A stretch of DNA of 64,000 nt from positions 144,860 through 208,859 of the forward strand of contig CH000017.1 in NCBI GenBank assembly GCA_000149265.1. The letters are read 5' to 3'. The notes under the pieces were generated by a model. The model did not search any database, was not told the origin of the DNA, and was given only the letters and a program-made list of their open reading frames with translations. Below, piece by piece: positions 56,401 to 64,000 of this stretch. Every line of letters starts with the position of its first letter. The stretch's first letter is position 1. Both the position numbers and the translations under genes were made by a program. The DNA is from Ciona savignyi (taxonomy: Eukaryota; Chordata; Ascidiacea; Phlebobranchia; Cionidae).

Positions 56401-59400
56401 TTCTCGTTCCCCGAGCCCAGCATCACGGTAAGTTTGGAAAGCAATACTTTAGCCACACCATGTGTTTAAATTTGGTGGGTTATACACAGCAATTCATGGT
56501 TTTAACACCAACTACAACATAACATCTGTGCCTTAATACCAACAACCACACTGAAATCATATACCCAGTGATGGGATTCAAGAGGTTCGCATGGGTTCGG
56601 TCGAATCCGTTCTTGGAACGTCGGGATAATTACAGATCCGATTCTTGCTTTTTTTACAGTTATACCTTTTAGGAAACCTGCTGTTAGTAAGTACGATACA
56701 AAACAGAACCTGTTCTTAAAATTTTAAATCCCATTACTGGTTATACACCCAACTCTACAAGAACACATTAAAATTATATACCCAATCCCATTCATATTGG
56801 TGCGATTTTACTGATACAGTTCTTTAAGAAACATTTTAACTAGTTATCGCTTATTAATATTTTTTATTATTGATACAAATTATCCAAGAGGTATTCTTTC
56901 ATGTTCGGTTTAAATCATCAAACTGATAAGGTGACAATATACCACTTATCAGTAATTGATGTGCTAAAGCTATTATACAGTGTATTGCGGTATTTAATAA
57001 TGCGTATGACCTGTACCCCAACATTGCGTCTATTGTTTTACAATAACTAAAAGCGTGTTTTCCTCCGTGTGTACTGTACGGAGACGCTAATTTAAACTGT
57101 ATGCCGAGTCTGGAACACGCACTCCTCCGAATGGTGGCCACGCGCTATCCAACGAGCTTACCGCAGATGAAGAATTAATCTTTCGACTCTTCGTACAGTC
57201 ATTATCATTCACGAGTACTTAAATTCATGTAGTCACCTTATGTGACAGATGTAAATGACCCCTATGTTAATGTTAAATTGCCCACCCTATGTGACAGAGG
57301 ATATAATATCCGCGCTCTCTTCGTACAGTCATTTAATTCATGAGTACTAAATTCATGTAGGCACCCTATGTGACAAAAGTAAATGAAGCCTATCCTATGT
57401 TCATGTTAAATTGCCTACCCTATGTGACAGAGGATATAAAATCCGCGCTGAAAATGATTGAAAGCTGTCGTGTGGACAGACGACGTAGGGCGAGATATCC
57501 TACCTAGCTTTAATTGAAGGCGGGCGGTTTATGGCTTGATGTAAGCCGGGAATAACTTATGTGAGTGCTTGCTTGGAATACAAGTAGTCCCCCGAGAGCG
57601 CAGCTGAGTTGCGATGCCGATGAAAATAGACCTGTGCCCGCGATCTGTCTTGTGAATTACGATTCAATTTGTCAAACAACAAACTACAGAGCTTCCGATG
57701 TATAATCTGAACACCTCTGTCGCACCTAACGAACCTGTAGCAGAGTTAATAGGAACTTGTGGCCGCGGTTTTGTTGTGGTCTATATTTAACACACAAGCA
57801 ATTTCCTAATACTTGCTTGTGTGAGGTTAGGATCTTTAAAGTCAATTATGTTATCTTTTAACATTTACTTTTGCGGACGTATTTTTATTATAATAATCTT
57901 TAAAATAAAGTTTCGTTTTGGTATTTGTCGACCTTTAAAATCCAATAGACATTCATTGGAATTCGATTTGACTCGCTATTTCGGTAATCCGGCGTGTTGT
58001 TCGAAAATAACTAAGGAATACTCTCGTGACGGCTCAGCGCGGGTTGTCCGGGTTTGCAGCTGACGCCCCAAGACGCCACAAGCTTAGTGTGGAGCGCCGA
58101 CGGCTTGTTTGTCAAGCTCCCGCCTTGTACATTAAACTGCCATTGAGAACATAGCGATACGCGCCTGCAAAACGAAGTACATTGGCTGCCAATATGATGA
58201 CAATCAAGTCACACGTATAGGATAGCGATCTGACAACACCTTAGACGGGTTGAGCCGCTAGCGGCCAAGGCTTGTTTGGGTGGTAAGCTTGACAGTACGG
58301 TCTGCACTAATGGAGAATAAGTGGCAACTTGACAGAAAAATTAACTGCTCCTACGTAATCATAAATTTATGGGCTGCTATTAACATCAATTAATTTACAG
58401 TTTTACTGTCAGTGCCTTGATATCTTTCATTCTCCACAGGTAAGCGAGGGGGTAGGTGTCCTTAAAATCGAAGTTCAACGAAACAGCGGTGCGCGAGGCC
58501 GTATTATAGTCCCCTATAAGACCGTGAACGGCACTGCAAAAGGAGGGGGCGAGGACTTCATTGACACGATTGGAGAGCTGGAATTCGACAATGATGAAAC
58601 CACGTGAGTGCTTACTCAACTCGATCGATTCCTTTGCGCACAGTGCAGGTTGGGTTTAGATCGATATTGGTGTAATGTGTAGTGCAATTTAATTGCCGGC
58701 GGTCTTGCAAACACACAGTGTTGTGTATAATGGCTTGCTTTGTTTCAAGATGCCGTGTTTGATCGTCCCCCCCCAAAAAAAACGACTGCAATTCTCGCAT
58801 TAACGGTTGTAAGAATGTTAAACACTCGCAGTTTAACGGTTAGAGCACAGCCGTCTAAGTCATTCGCTCTTTGCCCATTTACCTCAACCGCTTCTATTGC
58901 TCGGCAATTAAGGCACGTAACGACTGCAGCTAAACCAAACAAATTAAAGCAAACCAGCCGGAAAAGTCAACTCACATTCAATAAGGAACAATCTAGAACA
59001 AACTCTTACAAACGACTTTGTGCACAAGTACATTTTCCTTCCGCACTCTTTCTTCGGGAAAACGTACGCATATATTTCAATAACGGTAATTTAGACCTAT
59101 AGAAGAAAACTGTAAAGGAAAAACTCTAAAAAATACGTATAAGATAAAACTGTAAAGAAAAACTCTAAAAAAGACCTATAAGATAAAACTATAAAGGAAA
59201 ACTTTAAAAAAGACCTATAAGGTAAAACTGTAAAGGAAAAACTCTAAAAAAAAGACCTACAAGAGAAAACTGTAAAGCGAAAAAATATAAACTTCAGTTG
59301 GTGTTAAAGTGGGGTCGATATCGACTTGTGTGGAATCAATGGGGTTGCTCGGGAACGATCAAGTATCCTACTCGTTTCGTTGGCATGTTGATCAAAAATT

Positions 59401-62400
59401 ACCGATTCCGTATTCTTTCCAATGTTAAATAAGTTCGATTTTATATAAAAATTACCGATTCCGTATTCTTTCCAATGTTAAATAAGTTCAATTTTATATA
59501 AAAATTACCGATTCCGTATTCTTTCCAATGTTAAATAAGTTCGATTTTATATAAAAATTACCGATTCCGTATTCTTTTAAATGTTAAATAAGTTCGATTT
59601 TATATACCGGCATTAGCATGTGCCGTGTTTGAAAATCCATAATGATATATTCTTGCACTGGTATCTTGAAACAAAGCAGAAAGCCGTCGTAGTTCTGATT
59701 GAAAACATTGACATAATTGTACAATTTTGAATGATGTTGTTTTGTATTAAATTAATGTTAACTATTATTCATTTTACAACTTAGTAGAATTTCAAAGAAA
59801 TCTTTAATTTTCATCTTTTATTTTTCTTTCTTTCATACTTCCCTTGGGTATTTGAATAAATCTTTCTCGTATCTTATTACATTTCGTTTCTGGGGAGCGC
59901 ACGTCCTGGCAGTGCCTATGACCCACACTTACTTAACACGGTTATACGCTCCCGACCGCAGAAAACACATCAGCGTACCGATAGTCGACGACGAAGAATA
60001 CGAAAAAAATAAAAGCTTTTTTGTCGAGCTTTCCCAGCCCAAGTTCTACTCAGACAAAGATTCAGGTTTGACCGTCACTGTTGATGTTTAAAGACCGTTG
60101 TGTAATCCACCGCAAGATAGCATGTAACTTACAGCATGAGTGTTATTGTCATGTTTCTGTCAAGCGCAATAATGTTTCATACTTATTAACGTGAAAATTA
60201 GAGCAGTCTTGAACCTTGCGTACCGGGAAGGGATGTATTAAGGAAGGACAAAGACCCTTCGCCGCAAATTTGTGACCGCGGTGCAGCACTACCGGAAGAC
60301 AGCTTGCGCCTACAAACTGAATTAGGACTAAATTAAGTTTATGAAAATTAATCCACCAAACACGTGAAATTGAAAATGAGATTAGGGCTTCGGAGGAAAA
60401 TGAAAAACCGCAGAAGTTATTACGTCAGCTCCCATGCGTGTTGGGCGTTCTAGTAGTTGCAGAAGTACTCGGCTTATCACAGACAACTTGACACAGTCCA
60501 GATTTCTGGCGTTGAAAGATGTAATTGGGCTAAAAGAAACATTATGTAAGTCGATATAATCTGATCTACCTTCTACTCCCTCCTTCCTACTCGTTTAACT
60601 TCCGTTCACATAATGTCTTACATTTTCTGTTACACAACACGCAACACCACAAAAGACTAAACAATTAAGTTATTTCATAACTACCAAACGCAGAAAGGAC
60701 ATCTGTGTTCCGCTACTGGACAGCAACTCATATAACAAAAAGGTCTGGTTCAGAGTAGAACTCGGGGAACCATATTCAACGTCCAAATCACTCGGTAAGT
60801 ATATGCCAGGTATTGGGGCCGTTATACATTTCTGGTCTGAAGGGGTCCGTGTTACTATATAAGATGTAGGCCTAATAGCGTTTCAGAAACGAGTAATACG
60901 GGTGGTTTGAAATATTCGTACGATGGAATAATTTCATATACATCATTTCACTTAAAAATGTACCCAGTGACCAGTCAATTGCGAGTTTAATACCTATAAA
61001 TAAGCAAACGTACAATATCCCAAGGAGGATAGGCGCGGTCCCAGAACAGCCCAGTGTGCCAGATATTTTTACTGATATCTAAAAGTTATACATTCGATCC
61101 ATTAGTCTTAGATGATTTTTATCTCCTTTTGGTAATCGATGGGATTTTAGGATTGGTAAGCAGTATCGCAGTGCCTTTTGTACCTTTTGTACTTTATAAC
61201 CACCGGGAAAAAGAAAGCATTTATGATGCTACCAGACGAAACAGCTTTTTGGAATTAGGTCAATTAACCGGCGGAATGACGTCAATGTATTGATTAGATG
61301 GCCTAGTAACTAAGGTACCTAGGATTGGGGCTGTTCAATAGGCCACAGGAATGACACCGAAGGATTTAGTTCGGATTTTTTCGCCCGACTAAATGCATGA
61401 AAATGACTTTATCAGATGTAATATGCTACTCACACGTAATGTTGCTAAGAGAGCATGAAATATTACTCACCAAACGTTTGCATGTATAAGTTTGTACTTG
61501 TGTGTTTGTGACCTTTCAGGAAAAATTCATTGTCCCATTTCTCAATTCTGATGTCATTTAGCAACCGCTACAGCCAATTCTACGACATGAGTAAAAGTGT
61601 ACATTCTTTGAGGGGTGACTCTTACGATGCGTTTCTTAGCATAACAGTTTCTTCTTCACTGCGTAGGAACAGATGCTGGAAGCGACTCCGGTATCAATGG
61701 AAAAGAGGATGAGAAGAAAAAGACGGACGAACAAGAAGAAGAAGCGAGGAGAATCGCGGAACTGGGGAAACCCCGTCTCGGCGCGCAGACATCAATAGAA
61801 GTTATGATTGAAGAAAGCTACGAGTTTAAGGTTTTATTTCTGGTTATTTTTTCAATCACTGCCGTTTTTGTTTTTTATTTTGAAATTCAGTAAAAATGTG
61901 ATAAAAATGTCCTTAGTTCATGTTACTTAACCTAACATTGTGATTTGGATTATTTTATTCAAGGTTATACACTTAAGAAACTCAGTGTTATTTCCTGTTG
62001 ATTTTAAATTTACATTTTTATCCCGACGGTCGGAAAAAAAGTTCTACGTAATGTAAACTACTTTATAATGTACGTCTGGTATAATCTTATTACTTTTCAT
62101 GTTACTTTAGAATACTGTCGACAAGCTCATCAAGAAAGCGAACCTGGCTGTGATTGTCGGTACCTCATCTTGGAGAGAACAATTTACCGAGGCTTTATCT
62201 GTCAATGGAGGTATGGTATATATCCTTCCAGTTTAAAGTTTTATTTAAAAACGTGTTCTTATTGTCGTGTGTACTTATTTTCAGTCTGTTTCGTCTGGCA
62301 ATCGACAAAGTAAAACAGCCAGTCTTTCCAAAACAAATCTAGTTACGGTGATTTCGGCTTAACCGTTCAAAAACATCACAAACACCTCTGACTCATATCC

Positions 62401-63975
62401 TAGGTTGCTGCTCCTTATAAACCAAAGTTGAAGATATCTGTAACTCAATCCGCTTTAAAATACAAACAGTATACAAACAGAAAACACCACCTATGACAGT
62501 GAAACCAAAAATAGAATTTAAGCTACCCGCACAAATTTCTACTTCAAAAGAAAGTCAACAAACCACAATTTTAGATTTGGTTTATGGCGAATACACTTTG
62601 AATGGTATACGTAAATATACGTCAGCCGACAACCCTGGAAATTTCAATTTCGATCAGATATATTTCTCAAGTAGATATAACTGATAAGCCATACCTGATA
62701 CCTGCCACAAAATTCTCGGATTTAATAAGAAGGCAGCCTATATGATAATGTATATGTAATGTCGCCATAAGTCTTGTTGTCCGACGGTGCGAAAATCTGG
62801 TAAAGCAATTGCTACAACTATACATTAACGTACCGACTTGGGTGTGATTACCGAACCACTTCTTAGTTAATGAGTAGAATTAAAAGGCCGTGGGTGCGAT
62901 CTGTAAATCAACATTCCTTGTTGCTTCCGAATCTAAGTTAAAGTTTTAAATTGACACACAAAGATTTTTTTCTGATGCGAGTATTCGATTACCAAAAGTG
63001 TGGCAGAGGCAATCTTTAGTTAATAAAAGTGTGATAAGCACAATCTGTAGTGAACGGATTGCTGTTACTAATCCCCAAATTGAGGTATTTGATTTTTATG
63101 CTTCTGTGTTTATTATTCATTGTTAGTTTATTGTTTTACCATAGTATACTGAACCTGTTTTTGTTTTACTATAGTATACTGAACCTGTTTTTGTTTTACC
63201 ATAGTATACTGAACCTGTTTTTGTTTTACTATAGTATACTGAACCTGTTTTTGTTTTACCATAGTATACTGAACCTGTTTTTGTTTTACTATAGTATACT
63301 GAACCTGTTTTTGTTTTACCATAGTATACTGAACCTGTTTTTGTTTTACCATAGTATACTGAACCTGTTTTTGTTTTACCATAGTATACTGAACCTGTTT
63401 TTGTTTTACTATAGTATACTGAACCTGTTATACATTGATTTACACAGAAAGAAATGATTAAAATTCCTCCTTTTAATCCAGGCGATGAAAGCGGGGAAGA
63501 AGAAGAATCTGAACCTTCCTGTTTTGATTATGTGATGCATTTCTTGACCGTTTTCTGGAAGGTGAGTCTTTGTGTAACCCTCAAGCTTGCTGGTTTTAGC
63601 CAATCGTACTTTAAACTGTTTATTAAATCGAAGCAGAAAATTGTGTGAAAAGATAGATGTTTCGGAATGAATTCTGATTCCATTTTAGTCGCCTCTGAAG
63701 AGTATTGTATTGGCTTTGTTAATTTTTCAAGTTGTAACTCTAAAATCTGTTAACGCACTTCCGCTCGTAAAACTAAGTATTTTCACAGCTGATGTTTGCT
63801 TTCGTACCACCCACTGAGTACCTCGGCGGATGGGGCTGTTTTACCGTCTCGATTCTGATGATCGGATTCCTAACTGCGATTATCGGAGACGTTGCCTCCG
63901 CGTTCGGCTGCGTGGTAAACCTCAATGACGCCGTAACTGCCGTCACGCTCGTTGCCATGGGTACCAGCGTACCGG
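53428..63975 (+). CDS. SLC8A: Na+/Ca2+ exchanger (SLC8 family), 5' part, at least nine exons, continues beyond the window
   Basis: This plasma-membrane antiporter exchanges 3 Na+ for 1 Ca2+. Exons: 53428-54612, 55216-55326, 56074-56427, 58440-58603, then either 59962-60065 or 60694-60794, then 61667-61830, 62111-62210, 63482-63561, 63789-63975. A signal peptide (residues 1 to about 33) is followed by TM1. The alpha-1 repeat has ALGSSAPEI (144-152) and GPSTIVGSASFNLF. RRLLVYKYMYKRYRARR is the XIP autoinhibitory region after TM5. Exons 2-3 form Calx-beta domain CBD1 with acidic Ca2+ ligands (DDDIFEEDE, LDDDH). Exons 4-7 form CBD2. WREQFTEA and PSCFDYVMHFLTVFW lead into the last membrane block. 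The window ends at MGTSVP of alpha-2. The large first exon is typical of the family. The vertebrate paralogue (1, 2 or 3) cannot be assigned. Confidence 0.95.
55806..56035 (+). mobile_element. SINE remnant, forward, diverged
   Basis: TCGGTTGTGTTCTTGGGTAA, ACCCAGTAGATAAATGGGT and CACTGCTGTAGCTCCAGTAA in family order. It ends about 40 bases before exchanger exon 3. Confidence 0.55.
57187..57450. repeat. Tandem duplication, about 131-bp unit, two copies
   Basis: CTTCGTACAGTCAT, TTCATGTAG.CACC and GTGACAGAGGATATAA.ATCC recur at about 57187-57318 and 57319-57448, in exchanger intron 3. The CCTATGTGACA motif occurs four times. Confidence 0.8.
59100..59290. repeat. Tandem repeat, about 40-bp unit, 4.5 copies
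   Basis: AAAACTGTAAAGGAAAAACT followed by CTAAAAAAGACCTATAAGA, in exchanger intron 4. Confidence 0.8.
59393..59606. repeat. Tandem repeat, 53-bp unit, four copies
   Basis: Near-identical units of AAAATTACCGATTCCGTATT, CTTTCCAATGTTAAATAAGT and TCGATTTTATAT, in exchanger intron 4. Confidence 0.9.
59962..60065 (+). CDS. SLC8A: Exchanger alternative CBD2 exon, first of pair (A-like, acidic)
   Basis: 104 nt. Acceptor CCGCAG, donor GTTTGA (weak). Translates from KHISVPIVDDEEYEKN to SDKDSG. It enters in phase 2 and leaves in phase 1. It keeps the DDEEYEK block whose acidic residues bind Ca2+ in CBD2 of the vertebrate A-exon forms. Confidence 0.85.
60694..60794 (+). CDS. SLC8A: Exchanger alternative CBD2 exon, second of pair (B-like)
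   Basis: 101 nt. Acceptor ACGCAG, donor GTAAGT. Translates from KDICVPLLDSNSYNKK to STSKSLG. It has the same entry and exit phases as the exon 629 bp upstream and is homologous to it (shared K.I.VP..D...Y.K, VEL..P), but DDEEYE is replaced by DSNSYN. Using both exons, or neither, would shift the frame. Confidence 0.82.
63131..63430. repeat. 30-bp minisatellite, ten copies
   Basis: Ten units of TTGTTTTAC(C/T)ATAGTATACT GAACCTGTTT differ only at one C/T position. That base runs C,T,C,T,C,T,C,C,C,T along the array. The array ends 51 bases before exchanger exon 63482-63561. The unit is a multiple of three without stops, so both strands show meaningless open frames. Confidence 0.95.
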
Positions 63976-64000
63976 GTAAGCACGCAAGCGAATGGTTGAT

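Noticed and set aside
58900-58930. TTAAGGCACG similar to the start of miR-124
   Set aside because: The match ends after ten bases and no hairpin arm pairs with it.
61054-61293. Possible third alternative CBD2 exon (contains SFLELGQ)
   Set aside because: The resemblance is limited to a few residues, there is no acceptor in the required phase, and the VP..D block is missing.
63050-63457. Open frames of 135 and 84 codons through the 30-bp repeat on both strands
   Set aside because: A 30-bp unit without stops gives endless frames on both strands by construction. The region is an intron of the exchanger.

Overview
The window is intron-rich, AT-rich animal nuclear DNA, most likely from a tunicate of the genus Ciona. 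Four observations support this. All genes are animal orthologs with spliceosomal introns. A tRNA-derived SINE of about 290 bp, resembling as I remember it the Ciona element Cics-1, occurs in more than 20 full or partial copies. hAT-type MITEs with 8-bp target duplications are common. An exact copy of the 16-nt spliced-leader sequence I remember for Ciona lies at 46190-46205. Species identity is inference. All exon limits were read by eye from splice sites, phase and protein similarity.

Layout: (1) 503-4159 (+), the last five exons of MTIF2, the mitochondrial translation initiation factor IF-2; its 5' part lies outside the window. (2) 5889-7918 (-), a complete three-exon SCAMP gene, tail-to-tail with MTIF2. 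(3) 10898-16636 (-), a complete 11-exon PXYLP1 (2-phosphoxylose phosphatase, 491 codons). (4) 17575-19116 (+), an uninterrupted PCIF1/CAPAM cap-m6Am methyltransferase that lacks the usual WW domain; it is head-to-head with PXYLP1 across about 940 bp. (5) 20143-42598 (+), a complete 18-exon MSH2 (943 codons). Its exons and phases join without a break, and its introns hold most of the SINEs, MITEs and tandem arrays. (6) 42599-53427, a gene-poor interval of about 10.8 kb. (7) 53428 to beyond the right edge (+), an SLC8-type Na+/Ca2+ exchanger with the alpha-1 repeat, both Calx-beta domains, a pair of mutually exclusive CBD2 exons and the start of the alpha-2 region.

The genes are unrelated housekeeping or membrane functions and form no pathway. 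The points most worth following are: the phase-locked alternative exon pair in the exchanger, one of which loses acidic Ca2+-site residues; the intergenic spliced-leader copy; the intronless WW-less PCIF1; an unidentified minus-strand coding remnant in MSH2 intron 15 split by a MITE with a perfect target duplication; and MSH2 splice sites built from, or hugged by, repeats (SINE tail at exon 13, tandem array at exon 16).
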